Shown: one piece after another, positions 21,801-29,600 of the stretch
How the letters are laid out: each line of letters starts with the position of its first letter
How positions within the stretch are numbered: position 1 is the first letter of the stretch
Source: Hippopus hippopus
Taxonomy: Eukaryota; Mollusca; Bivalvia; Cardiida; Cardiidae
Length of the DNA stretch: 64,000 nt
Reading direction: 5' to 3'
Assembly (NCBI GenBank): GCA_946811185.2
Contig: OX328109.1
Location: forward strand, 40,780,129-40,844,128
Program-made: the position numbers and the translations under genes
The notes under the pieces: model-generated
What the model was told of the DNA's origin: nothing
The model's input: only the letters and a program-made list of their open reading frames with translations
The model's database searches: none

Positions 21801-23079
21801 TGGACGAAAACATCAGTCACATGAATCAATTTCAAAAGTGCAGCTGGACAGTGGTGAAGGTCAAGGTGGATTTTCGTTCAAATGTTTGGATGAAACTGAA
21901 TGATATTTTCTCTGACGCCAGGGCTTTTCATGACGCACAATTCCTGCATCATTGACGTGGTTTTAACTCAAATGACCCCCCCCCTCCAAATTAATATCAG
22001 TGCGTCATCAGTGACCCAACTTTTCAAAATCTGAATCATCTAGGAAATTGAATGAAGCGTCATAAATCCATGTCTCTTCTTGCTTCAATATCAGACGAAC
22101 ACAGTCCTTTTTTTAAATACAGGGTTAATTTTAGATTAAAGTGGTTTCCCGGGAATTTATTTATAGAATAACACTGGTTTACGCATTATTGCCGTAAAGT
22201 ACATTAGACATGTGTTGTCAACATGGGCCCAGTCAAAGTCATGGTTGGGTTCTGTATATTTCATAGCTTATTTTATGCAACTTCCGGTAGATAAAAGTAC
22301 ACATTACCAGTCTGTTCTGTTTGCAGAAAATAATGTCACGACGAAGTAAACTGTAGCGTTCTTTTTTATCGTCTGCTTCCTATAGCTGCCGATCAAGCCA
22401 TGTCAAGCAGTGATTCGCACGAGAATGTTTTGTCTGTCAAAAATTGAAATTGAGCTTTCTGTCAGAAATTACTTCCAGACTTTACTTTCTTTTAAGGTTA
22501 AATGCACTGTATAATGCGAGCTGGACGACGGACAGACCCATTTATTTTGACCCCCTAAGTTAAAGAATTGACCCTCAACTAATGAGGCAAGGGGTCACAA
22601 TGATCCCTAATTTTAAAAGCTGAGGGAAAACCCTGTGACACTAATTGAAATCAGAAAATTATTTGGCAATTTATTCTATACTCTGTTAAAATTTAGACTT
22701 TTTCTTGATCGGACCGTAACTTCTGCAAACCAATGAATCGCAAGGCTAACACAAACTTACAGAAAATAACAATACATTAAATTCAATTTGATAAATGGAC
22801 TGCACACAATGTGCCACGAAGCAATGTGCATTACGAAAATATGTCACATAAGTATAAAACAGATCTCACCTTAGCTGCTGCCATTTCAATAGAGCTTGAC
22901 AATGCACTCTGGTTGTAGTAGGCGCTTTTATAATTGACCGCACTGTGACTAGGCTGAGAAGAACGAAACCTTCTATCACACAATACATCGTGATGGGACG
23001 TGTTGAAGCTGCCAACAAGCCGCAAAAGTTGGGATGGCCTTCGACCCGAAACTGAACAGCTGATCGATGTCAACATCAT
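760..23079 (-). CDS. BCKDK: Branched-chain alpha-keto acid dehydrogenase kinase, 5' part of gene (five exons)
   Basis: Mitochondrial protein kinase that phosphorylates and inactivates the E1-alpha subunit of the branched-chain 2-oxoacid dehydrogenase complex, limiting leucine, isoleucine and valine breakdown. Coding exons, read on the minus strand: 23079-22870, 12123-12061, 11146-11036, 1760-1713 and 879-760 (184 codons, all phase 0). Residues 1-45 are Arg/Ser-rich with few acids, as in a mitochondrial presequence. Diagnostic family motifs follow: YYNQSAL, KELPVRIAHRI, HAFQKLNDFP and LAEGF-KHIE, all from the N-terminal helical domain (BCDHK_Adom3). The C-terminal GHKL ATPase domain is not in the window, so the gene runs off the left edge. 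The introns are full of MITEs, pearl-like arrays and a mariner. BCKDK rather than PDK is called from the NQSA and ELPVRIAHRI stretches; PDK paralogues differ there. Confidence 0.93.
926..1163 (+). mobile_element. Family A MITE
   Basis: Diverged ends; the hairpin core is clear (GCTGGTAACCAGC at about 1014). Confidence 0.7.
1421..1629 (+). mobile_element. Family A MITE, right hairpin arm mostly lost
   Basis: Starts TTACCCCTTTACAACACAAT, ends GGTAAAGTATTAA; after GATGCTGG-like text the second arm is cut short. Confidence 0.7.
1713..1760 (-). CDS. BCKDK: BCKDK exon 4 (16 codons)
   Basis: A very short exon encoding TDMYRHAFQKLNDFPE, flanked by acceptor TTTTCAG and donor GTAAGT. The AFQKL-DFP motif matches the family exactly where it is expected between exons 3 and 5. 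Confidence 0.9.
2108..2382. mobile_element. Family A fold-back derivative
   Basis: Both ends carry the same family end (AAAATTTTAGACTTGTCC and, inverted, GACAAGTCTAAAATTTTG) around the hairpin core, so the whole copy is one palindrome. Confidence 0.7.
2390..2620 (-). mobile_element. Family A MITE
   Basis: TTAA left, GGGCTAA right, reverse orientation; follows the fold-back copy at once. Confidence 0.75.
2699..2931 (+). mobile_element. Family A MITE
   Basis: TTAACCCTTTGCCAAACAAT start; long hairpin. Confidence 0.75.
2928..3136 (-). mobile_element. Family A MITE, degraded
   Basis: Abuts the previous copy; the core is altered (GAAAATGCTGTTCACTTGCG). Confidence 0.55.
4042..4270 (+). mobile_element. 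Family A MITE inserted in family B
   Basis: TTAA at 4042-4045 and 4267-4270; host sequence resumes exactly (GGGC-TTAA-TGCATCTCC). Confidence 0.85.
4465..4692 (+). mobile_element. Family A MITE inserted in family B
   Basis: TTAA at 4465-4468 and 4689-4692; host sequence resumes (GATGCA-TTAA-GGCCCC). Confidence 0.85.
4918..5150 (+). mobile_element. Family A MITE
   Basis: First of three abutting copies; shares TTAA 5147-5150 with the next. Confidence 0.75.
5147..5380 (+). mobile_element. Family A MITE
   Basis: Middle of three; hairpin arms shortened, followed by a 12-bp A run. Confidence 0.75.
5377..5600 (-). mobile_element. Family A MITE, right end degraded
   Basis: Third abutting copy, reverse orientation, perfect core hairpin GATTACCAGC. 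Confidence 0.7.
6184..6410 (+). repeat. tRNA-derived SINE
   Basis: CTGTGTGGCTCAGTGGT (A-box-like) and CCCAAGTTTAATCCCC (B-box-like) head; tail decays. Confidence 0.55.
7856..8083 (+). pseudogene. Transposase N-terminal remnant (hAT-like)
   Basis: Seventy-five codons starting MPPKKKAKSD, a lysine-rich nuclear-localisation-like start. The frame ends where a full transposase should continue, which fits an internally deleted copy. Assignment to hAT rests on this start and the CAGTG ends only. Confidence 0.45.
8179..8416 (+). mobile_element. Family A MITE inside the hAT-like element
   Basis: TTAA at 8179-8182 and 8413-8416, full hairpin. Confidence 0.8.
10205..12032. repeat. Family A remnants around BCKDK exons 2 and 3
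   Basis: Degraded copies at 10205-10390, about 11600-11770 and about 11850-12032, recognised by hairpin cores (GCTGGGTTCCAGC, ACTGGTAACCAG). A weak family B copy lies at about 10530-10735. Confidence 0.5.
11036..11146 (-). CDS. BCKDK: BCKDK exon 3
   Basis: Thirty-seven codons containing KELPVRIAHRIESF and LPFSVGSN, highly characteristic of the mitochondrial kinase family. Acceptor TTCCAG, donor GTGAGT, phase 0. Confidence 0.93.
12061..12123 (-). CDS. BCKDK: BCKDK exon 2
   Basis: Twenty-one codons (TSHRVKPGVLL...KDRII) between acceptor TTTTCAG and donor GTAAGT, phase 0 at both ends. It aligns with the segment that leads into the conserved helix before RIAHRI. It is too short to show as an open frame and was found by splice logic. 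Confidence 0.85.
12246..12312. repeat. Hairpin-forming inverted repeat
   Basis: AAAGTAACATAACTTTTGAC and inverse CAAAAGTTGTGTTACTTT with GGCCAAAC/GGTTTAGCC inside; a loop of about 6 bp. Confidence 0.7.
12592..12907 (-). repeat. tRNA-derived SINE, best copy
   Basis: Minus strand: GGTAGCTCAGTCGGTAGCAC and GAGTTCGATCCCCGGC are good tRNA A and B boxes; the 3' domain reads AATGTTGAAAACGGCGTTAA. The same tail recurs at 20312, 39590 and 62958. Confidence 0.8.
13070..13997. repeat. 33-bp minisatellite, about 28 units
   Basis: Head-to-tail unit containing AGATCCAAGATCAAACTGCA and AGTTCTGGACAGT, with few variants (C/T at CTGGAC/CTGTAC, AGATC/AGGTC). The 33-bp period is a multiple of three, so long reading frames appear on both strands without any coding signature. 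Located in BCKDK intron 1. Confidence 0.95.
14054..14281 (-). mobile_element. Family A MITE
   Basis: Reverse orientation; core GCTGGTTACCAGC intact, ends diverged. Confidence 0.7.
14446..15629 (-). mobile_element. Mariner (DD34D) element, internally deleted, with intact terminal inverted repeats
   Basis: The ends CGAGGGTTTTTCGATATGTA and, inverted, CAAGGGCTGTTCGATATGTA begin repeats of about 33 bp, flanked by TA at 14444-14445 and 15630-15631, the mariner target duplication. Length is 1184 bp versus about 1.3 kb for complete relatives. Nested in a BCKDK intron. Confidence 0.9.
14677..15455 (-). pseudogene. Mariner transposase, middle deleted and frame-shifted
   Basis: The first frame (15455-14952) holds the DNA-binding part: YETVRRWRKKF, SGRPVTVTG and the second helix-turn-helix TIRDIANAVGISLSQVH. 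A second frame (to 14677) holds HDNAPSHTSELVKQFL and YSPDLAPCDFFLFPKLKK, two catalytic Asp with 34 residues between them. The stretch with the first Asp (GDE-W) is missing, so the protein cannot be active. Total about 250 codons versus about 345. Confidence 0.9.
15654..16710 (+). mobile_element. Pearl/Helentron-like element, second type, about 5 units of about 156 bp
   Basis: Starts AACTAGAACTTGTTTTTCTA, has units marked by GTGTGAAGTTTTATC near 15913, 16073, 16229, 16384 and 16540, then a (CAGA)/(CGGA) microsatellite and the terminal hairpin ATGTCTCCCGACCCTGACGG...GAGACAT. Same architecture as 6540-10200 but an unrelated unit sequence. The open frames within it are shadows of the repeat. Confidence 0.75.
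16755..17240 (+). mobile_element. Family B element with family A insertion
   Basis: Left end diverged, right end TTTCCACAGAGCATGGCT. Family A copy 16990-17215 sits at the TTAA-like site of its right arm. Confidence 0.7.
16990..17215 (-). mobile_element. Family A MITE inserted in family B
   Basis: Flanked by TTAC and TTAA; reverse orientation, full hairpin. Confidence 0.75.
17251..17501. mobile_element. Family D inverted-repeat element
   Basis: About 45-bp ends, CGAAAAGGGGCATTCGGACA and its inverse CCGAATGCCCCTTTTCGC, with inner GCCTGCGCAG-type palindromes. A second copy is at 41930-42146. Confidence 0.8.
17681..17860 (+). mobile_element. Family A MITE without hairpin
   Basis: Both ends present; the core has collapsed to GAAAGCTTTTCCCACAATGA. 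Confidence 0.65.
17857..18040 (+). mobile_element. Family A MITE, core deleted
   Basis: Shares TTAA with the preceding copy; only one hairpin arm remains. Confidence 0.65.
18553..18781 (-). mobile_element. Family A MITE, near-consensus
   Basis: TTAA both ends; perfect core GCTGGTTACCAGC with about 27-bp arms. Confidence 0.85.
18782..19415 (+). mobile_element. Family A copies, the second split by family B
   Basis: 18782-18922 holds an unusual palindrome (GAATGAGTATAAAACACTAG and its inverse). A copy from about 18924 continues after the family B element 19086-19345 and closes with GGTAAAGAGTTAA at 19415. Confidence 0.65.
19086..19345 (+). mobile_element. Family B element, intact reference copy
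   Basis: TGAGCCATGCTCTGGCAAAA to CACAGAGCATGGCTCA, about 33-bp inverted ends plus an inner palindrome GTCAGCCTGCG-GGACTGC-GCAGGCTGAC. Non-coding, 260 bp. Confidence 0.85.
19540..19961 (+). mobile_element. Two family A MITEs sharing a TTAA
   Basis: First copy 19540-19736 has lost much of the hairpin; second copy 19733-19961 is full length with TTAA at both ends. Confidence 0.75.
20312..20560 (-). repeat. tRNA-derived SINE
   Basis: Minus strand: AAGTAGCTCAGTGGTTAGGA head and a tail ending near CAACTCCCAATACAAATA. Confidence 0.75.
20561..22869. other. BCKDK intron 1, low-repeat part
   Basis: I see no exon, element end or strong repeat here. Short open frames lack splice or family support. Confidence 0.5.
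22870..23079 (-). CDS. BCKDK: BCKDK coding exon 1 (start codon, mitochondrial presequence)
   Basis: Seventy codons from ATG at 23079; the donor GTGAGA follows an AAG codon. The basic, Ser-rich N-terminus (GRRPSQLLRLVGSF) suits import into mitochondria. The conserved NQSAL motif near codon 58 fixes the frame. A second Met follows directly, so the exact initiator is uncertain by one codon. Confidence 0.9.
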
Positions 23080-23330
23080 AATCGCGAAATAAAAATCCCA
23101 GAGTTTGAAAATATGACTACAAACTTCTATGGACTAAATCCTTGTGGAATTAGATATATGAACACTATATGAACTTTTTATGGCGATAAAGTGAGTAAAT
23201 ACGAAGAAAAGAGGGCCTTAACGGACCCATTCCTTCTCAAAACGCTGTTAACAAGTTACGTACAAGATTTGGCCTTGATCACCGGAAGTAGTTTTCCTTT
23301 GAACGACATGTGTATTCTGCGGTCCATTGG
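23080..23330 (-). promoter_or_regulatory. Candidate BCKDK promoter / 5' UTR
   Basis: The interval just upstream of the BCKDK start is free of recognisable repeats and less AT-rich than its surroundings. It contains ACCGGAAGTA at 23281-23290, a good ETS/GABP-type site, common in promoters of nuclear genes for mitochondrial proteins. No TATA box is obvious. Position and motif are the only support. Confidence 0.4.
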
Positions 23331-23677
23331 CAGGCCATGTTGCAGCACGGCTGGATTGGTTACCTCCCCTGACACAGCAAAATTGTACAAAGGTAGAACT
23401 TTATCATAATCTGTATAAGTGCAAAGGAGAGCAGTTTACAATACATCAGTGATGCTGATGATACAGTTAAGTGGATAATCTGTGACCATTCTGATTGGCA
23501 GTTAAAAAATTCAATGGTAAACTGAACAACATTAATCAACTCTAACTTAAAATCTATCACAATCCCATATAATGAACTTTACTCTGAGCATAACTGTTTG
23601 AAAGAGAAAGCAAAGCAGCAGACAAACTGATAGGTTGACAGAATGATAGATATTGTGATAAATTCAAAGGAGAAGAA

Positions 23678-23679
<2 letters not shown>

Positions 23680-23718
<39 letters not shown>

Positions 23719-23940
23719 GGGATGGATGGATGGATAGATGGAAGAAGATGGTAGAATAGACAGAAATATCATTAGATGGATGGATGGATGGATGGATGGA
23801 TGGATGGGGATGGATGGATGGATGGATGGATAAGTGGGTGGATGGATGGATGGATGGATGGATTGATGGATGGGTGAATGAACTGACAGATGGATGGATG
23901 GATGGATGGATGGATAGGTGGGTGGGTGGATGGATGAATT

Positions 23941-23974
<34 letters not shown>

Positions 23975-24006
23975 TAGACAGACAGACAGACGGATGGACA
24001 GACAGG
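23680..24006. repeat. Compound microsatellite (CAGA)n-(GGAT)n-(CAGA)n
   Basis: Tetranucleotide blocks: CAGA to about 23719, GGAT with small breaks to about 23935, CAGA again to about 24005. The apparent long minus-strand frames (Ser/Ile/His/Pro or Cys/Leu/Ser/Val repeats) are translation of the repeat. Confidence 0.97.
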
Positions 24007-24463
24007 GATCTGGATTCTTTGTTTCTGTAATTCTTATACACAACAAATTTGTGTGCTAAGTTTTAGCTGTTTGATATAACTAGAACTGAATCCTTCAGCT
24101 GTTCTTATTCTGCATGGTATTTGTCAGTTGCTACAATGTTTCACAATATGACCTATTGCATGTTACAGGAATGAAAGTACATGTACTAATGTCAGTGTCA
24201 ATATGATCAAAAAAACAGTTGTTTGCTTCGGAAGGAGAGCTAATTTTGCTTCTGCAAGCCACAAAAGACCAGTAAGGAAAGAACAGTGTTACTGATTTTA
24301 AATAGTAAAAACTTTAACCCAAGTTGTTTGTCATAGTGTAACACGTTTCTTTTTATTTGTAAGGTCTATATACATTTGAGTCATGCACCCTGTAAAAATG
24401 GTTATTGGCAACTGCAAAAAAGTATTGATCAAGGTCAGCCTGGGTACTCTGGGCAGGTTGAGG

Positions 24464-24671
24464 TTAACCCTTTACCAAATGACAAAATTCAGGACTAGTC
24501 CAAATTGAAAGCATTTGCAGACGACAAAATAAATGTGACTAAAATTTTGGAGTTTGTCTTGGGAAGGGTAGAAAACATTGGTTACCAGCATTTTCTTCTT
24601 TTCCCACACTGTTTTCAAAAGGCTTCTTTTTCAGGGGCGTTAAAAATCGGGATTGTGTGCTAAAGGGTTAA
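24464..24671 (-). mobile_element. Family A MITE, left hairpin arm deleted
   Basis: TTAA both ends; GAAAACATT runs straight into GGTTACCAGC. Confidence 0.75.
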
Positions 24672-24953
24672 ACAAAATGGATTCATATTTTGTGATGACT
24701 TGCTTACATATACTGGCTCTAATAGACTACATCTTTAATTCTTTCATTACTGTATAAATTAAAAGCATTTTCTCCATGGCTGCAAATAAGGTTTTCCTAC
24801 AAGATCAAGATATGTCTCGTTCATAATCTAAAATAAAGCAGTGGACAGTGTAGATCAGATATAAGACTGCACGATCTGTGCAGTCTGATCTTGATCAACA
24901 CTGTTGAAATAAGCTTCTGGTGTTGATAAGGGTATGGAAAGAGTTAACCCTTT

Positions 24954-25167
24954 ACCAAACAAAATTTTTTGAAGACATGTTTACTCAAAGAATTTGCATA
25001 TGACAAAATATAAGTGACTTTAAAATCAAAAATTGTTCTTGGAAGGGTAGAAAACATTGTTGGAAAAGGAGAAAATGCTGGTGGCCAGCATTTTCTCCTT
25101 TCCTCACAATGTTTTAAAAGCTGTCTTCCTCATTGTTATAAAAAGTTGGTAAAAGGTAAAGGGTTAA
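24954..25167 (-). mobile_element. Family A MITE
   Basis: TTAA both ends, core GCTGGTGGCCAGC. Confidence 0.8.
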
Positions 25168-25605
25168 ACAGTGCAAATGAGTTTTCTATGTCACCCTGAA
25201 ATTGAAATTTCTATCAGTGCCTTTTGATTTTTAAAGTTAAAAAAAAAAATAACGCTAAGTATGAAATATTGTTATTTCATGCTTTATGGTAGGTTATCGG
25301 GAAATATCGGTGAAATGTTTTTCGATATTTCATGGTTACGACCGGTGAAAATACCGATTTTTATATTCTAACTTTTCAATTGAAGGCGAAAACAGTTGTT
25401 CCCGCACACTAGTTACCTAGGTAAAATGCGCCTGCCTCACAACCAAATGGAAATATGACATAATTTACCTTACATTTCTCGCACTTGACATAATATTGTA
25501 ATGCATTGCTATGCGGAGGGAGTATGCCACAGGGAATAACCGAAAAGAACTGTATTGGATTTTGATTAAGTTTCCCCCAGAAAGGGTCAAAAGCATGAAA
25601 TAAAT

Positions 25606-25765
25606 AGAATATTTGTTTTTTTCGGTGAAAGATCGAAATTTATTTAATCTCTTGAACATCATTGGTAATATTTTCACTCGTGGCTGTGCCACTTGTGAAA
25701 ATATTACCGATGATGTTCACTCGATGAAATAAATTTCGATCTTTCACCATAAAAAACAAATATCC
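25606..25765. repeat. Palindromic AT-rich element
   Basis: Arms GGTGAAAGATCGAAATTTAT and inverse, inner arms GGTAATATTTTCAC / GTGAAAATATTACC around GGCTGTGCCA: nearly one continuous 150-bp inverted repeat. Confidence 0.75.
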
Positions 25766-26284
25766 TCTATATAACTTAAGTTATCTTATCTTTCCAGCAG
25801 AAGGTATTTAGTGTCTTGTTAAAGACCACAATTTCACTTAAAAACACTGTGGTAAAAGAGAATTTGCTCGTTATGCTCAAGTTCCCCTCTTGCACCATGT
25901 TTTCACTTGTTATCATTTATAAGCTGCAATTCAAAATAGATCTAGTTATCTAAGTTTTACTTGGATACATGTTTTAAAAGTCATGTTTGATTTTGATTCA
26001 TATGAGAAGTTGCTCTTTTATATTTTGAATTTTGGTAGCTATATAGCTAATGAATGATGTAGCATTTATTAGATTTTAGTGTGTTTAAAAGAAAAAGAGA
26101 ATAATGTATCCATATTCCTTGCTTGATTATTCTTTCTTTCTTTTATGCTTTACATGATCATGATATAATCACTACTGATAAAGCATCATTGGTCTTTTTT
26201 TTGCACCTATTCCTAGGCAAAGCATAAGTAAACTTATGTTCATGATTCAGCGTTTCAACTTGCACTTTAAATTCATTCTGGAAT

Positions 26285-26624
26285 GTTTTAGACCTGTACC
26301 TTCCGCATTTGGTACGCCTGCGCATAATTAGAGCTCCCGGATGTACGCATGCGTATTTACCTAGTCGGACATTTTGCGCCAAGTTTTCTGGTGAAACCGC
26401 TACATAAAATTGTAAAGTTCGCCCCAGTTGGAGATCAGGAGACTTTGCGTTGAAATGGGAGCTCTAAATGAATTTCTTGTTAAGTTTGCCATCGACTAGG
26501 AGTGTTTTTGTCACTGCATATGTGACATCGTCTGAAAAAACATCGTTTAAAGAAGCAGAATTTAGCCAAGTTCTCCAGTTCACAAAGTGATCAATCTCAT
26601 AATTTATACAGCGGGATTTGCAAA
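26285..26624 (+). promoter_or_regulatory. Candidate PHF12 promoter and 5' UTR
   Basis: A repeat-free, locally GC-richer segment directly upstream of the PHF12 ATG. CGCCTGCGCATAAT near 26315 and TACGCATGCGTA near 26344 resemble NRF1-type palindromes (GCGCATGCGC). The start at 26625 is preceded by GCAAA, an acceptable context. Confidence 0.4.
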
Positions 26625-26672
26625 ATGAATGCTGTAGAGTACGATCTCGATACGTCAGGAGGCCTGATGGAT
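26625..26672 (+). CDS. PHF12: PHF12 exon 1
   Basis: Sixteen codons, [16 protein letters not shown], ending at donor [16 protein letters not shown] is the conserved N-terminus of the family, which supports this ATG. Confidence 0.9.
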
Positions 26673-29600
26673 GTAAGTACTTGATTCATTTACTTGCCTT
26701 ATTGCTGTTGGATGGTGAAAGGTTTAGTGAAATAGTGTAAAAAGCGGCTCGGACCGTTTGTTTTTCCAAGGTGTCATGGCAGCTTGTTCATGACCTACTT
26801 CAGGGCTATTGTTCTGAATGTATCTATGTTCACAGAATTTGCATTGCTATTTTTAATCACTTTGATTACTTTTAGTTATTGTTGTCTTCTATAGTACCAT
26901 TGACATCACCTTTAGATAACAAGAAGAACTAGATACATATTTCCAAGCATTTCTTGATGATTTTTTTTTTTTTAATTGGGAAAATGCAACATATCTGTTG
27001 GAGGAAGTTTAGGGTCAGGATCTGACTATTGCATTCTAGTTTTTTCATTTGAATTTCCATTCCCAAAATTTATCAATTTTTGTTGTGTTTTTCACAGCTT
27101 CGCATACATATTTCAGGAAATACAGCGCCTCATTGCTCCTCCTGTCAGTGAAGACACTTCTAGACGGCATAAAAGAGGACCCAAAGAGTTCAAGAAACAT
27201 GGAAAAGCAATTAATCATGATTACTGTGACAGTTGTCTTGAAGGCGGAGATCTTGTTTGTTGCGACAGATGCCCAGCCTCATTCCATCTGCAGTGTCAGT
27301 AAGTATCGCTGTGTACTGAGGTTCATGTGCTGTCAGTTATTTGCGACATCTTGTTGTAAACCAGCTTTTTTTTTTACCAACTATGTTTTCTACTCTTTTT
27401 CAAACAAATTCCATTTTTGAGTCATATTTAATTTGTCATCTGCAAATGCACTGAATTTGGCAAATCTAACATTTTGTCATTTGGTGAAGAATGAAGAAAA
27501 AGGCATTTCCAGACTAACATTACACCCATTTTACACCCATTTCATGACCAATTTAACAAAGGCTTTAACAACCCTGTGGAAGGTTCTTGAAAACAAAAGG
27601 TTAGAAGAACTGCTGGTATCTAGCCTCTTTTCGTGGACTGATCGGATCATTTGAACCACATTCAAGTTGGTTATTGCCAGTTCTTTCAGTGTGGACCAGT
27701 CTTAAAGTTTGTTGTCTGGTACAGAGTTAAATGTGACTGTTTGATGATAAACTATTTATCTTGCAATCTTTTAGGTATCTTTTTCTAGATTGTATATGTA
27801 CATGTTTAAGCTATATTTCATGATGTTATTTTTGTAAATGGTCATTTGCAAAATCTTATTTGCCGAATACCTAAATAAAGTTGTTTAATATAGAATACTT
27901 GCTTATGTTAGGATTCATTAATAGTCTGCGAGTCATTAGTGTCTGTCATGATAATTGATTTCAGTGACCCACCCTTAGAAGAAGATGACATTCCTCCAGG
28001 AGAATGGATCTGTCATCGCTGTAAAACTGGCCCAAAGTTTGAGGTAAATAAATGTCTATAGTTTGAAATTCAGTGCTAGCTCTGACGCAAGTAAAATAAT
28101 GGCCAACAACTTTTTCTTGGAAAAAATAATCGACAAAATTAGAGCGCAAAGTTGATTAAATAAAAAAGCACATGCACATGTAGCACTGAACAAACTTCCA
28201 TTTTTACTCATAGTTTCAAACTTTCATTCACATAATTATGTCCATTACAATAATAATAAAAAATGATCATATATATTTCATCTTACATTGTAGAAAATAT
28301 TGTGGGAAAAGGAGAATTTGCTCTATACCATTTCCTGGGATAGTGCTCCTTTTCCCACAATATTTGCATAAAAGCATAAAGACTTTCAGGTCCTAGTTTC
28401 TTTTAATGAATGGTTACTCCTTTACTTAACAACAAAATTTTATTTTAATCTTACATTGTAGAAAATATTGTAGGGAAAGGAAAATTTGTTTGACACCAAT
28501 TCCTGAGATAGTGTTCCTATTCCCAAAATATTTCCATAAAAGCATAGAGACTTTTTAAGTCCTGGTTTCTTTTGATGAATGGTTACTTCTTTACCAAACA
28601 ACAATTTCTTTTATTTTTTTTTATTATTGTAATAAATGATGTGCGCAAGTAAATGGGGAAAATTTTCTATTACATGATGATTTACCTCCCTTTATTATCT
28701 GTTGACCTTAATTATTTTCAAATAAGGTCAATGAGTTATTCTGGTACGCAAGTCACTCTATGTGTCGAAAACAACTTAAAAAGTCATTCACCCGAACGGG
28801 CCGATAGAACCTTAACAGTGAATTAGAGGTAATCAGCCTTAGAATTACTGTTTTCTTTTTGTTTGCCAACGTTTAAGAAACCCTGGTTTATGTGAGCAAT
28901 GTATAAAATTAATGATATTTTATTGGTTTCATTAACTTGCCATCGCTGTTTTTTGGCAGTATTGAAATCCAAGGCATTCTATCACTGTGTCGATTAAAAT
29001 GGTCAATTAAAATTTAAAGTGAAATAAACAATAATCACTAATTGTTCTCCAATCAGCGGGTATGAATAACAACTGGTAACATGACACGCGTTGTGGAATA
29101 TACCAGGTCATAATTTTCCCCATTGTGACCTGTCGATTACCTAAGATTGCGTCCACCGAGGTGTGAAACAAGCAATAACTGCACATTTCCGGTGCAAATT
29201 AACACATGATCCAGGCAAGTAAAGGAAATTTTACCGGACTTTTTTTGGAATAAATTAATCGACAGTTTTTATTGGTAATTTGAAGAATTAATCTACAGCT
29301 CAATTTATTAATCAACAATTGTCGATAATTTCGATTGGCAGAGCGAGCAAGTTGGAAATTGAAATATTTGGTTTTGTCTATGTGGGTTGAAATTTAATTC
29401 CTGTGTTAATTGGTTTGAGAGTTTATAAGATAAAAATTTGATTCTGTTTATGTAAGTGATAAATTTTAAATTAGAATCGATTTTATGACAGCTTTTAATT
29501 ACAACTGGATACATTTGCAGAAAGATGATGATGCTTCCTCCACAAAGAGTGGAAGTTCAAATGGAGGCAGAAGTACCAAGTACACACCACCCCCAATACC

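Larger units (their letters stand above)
23331..26624. other. Divergent intergenic interval between BCKDK and PHF12
   Basis: I see no coding exon here. Contents: (CAGA)/(GGAT) microsatellite at 23680-24006, two family A MITEs (24464-24671, 24954-25167), a family C palindrome at 24843-24904 and an AT-rich palindromic element at 25606-25765. The last 300 bp form the PHF12 promoter candidate. Confidence 0.6.

Noticed and set aside
23191..23409. 72-codon plus-strand frame opposite the BCKDK promoter
   Set aside because: Lies in the presumed promoter, has no family resemblance and is short enough to arise by chance.
23579..24046. Minus-strand frames rich in Ser-Ile-His-Pro or Cys-Leu-Ser-Val
   Set aside because: Pure translation of CAGA and GGAT microsatellites.
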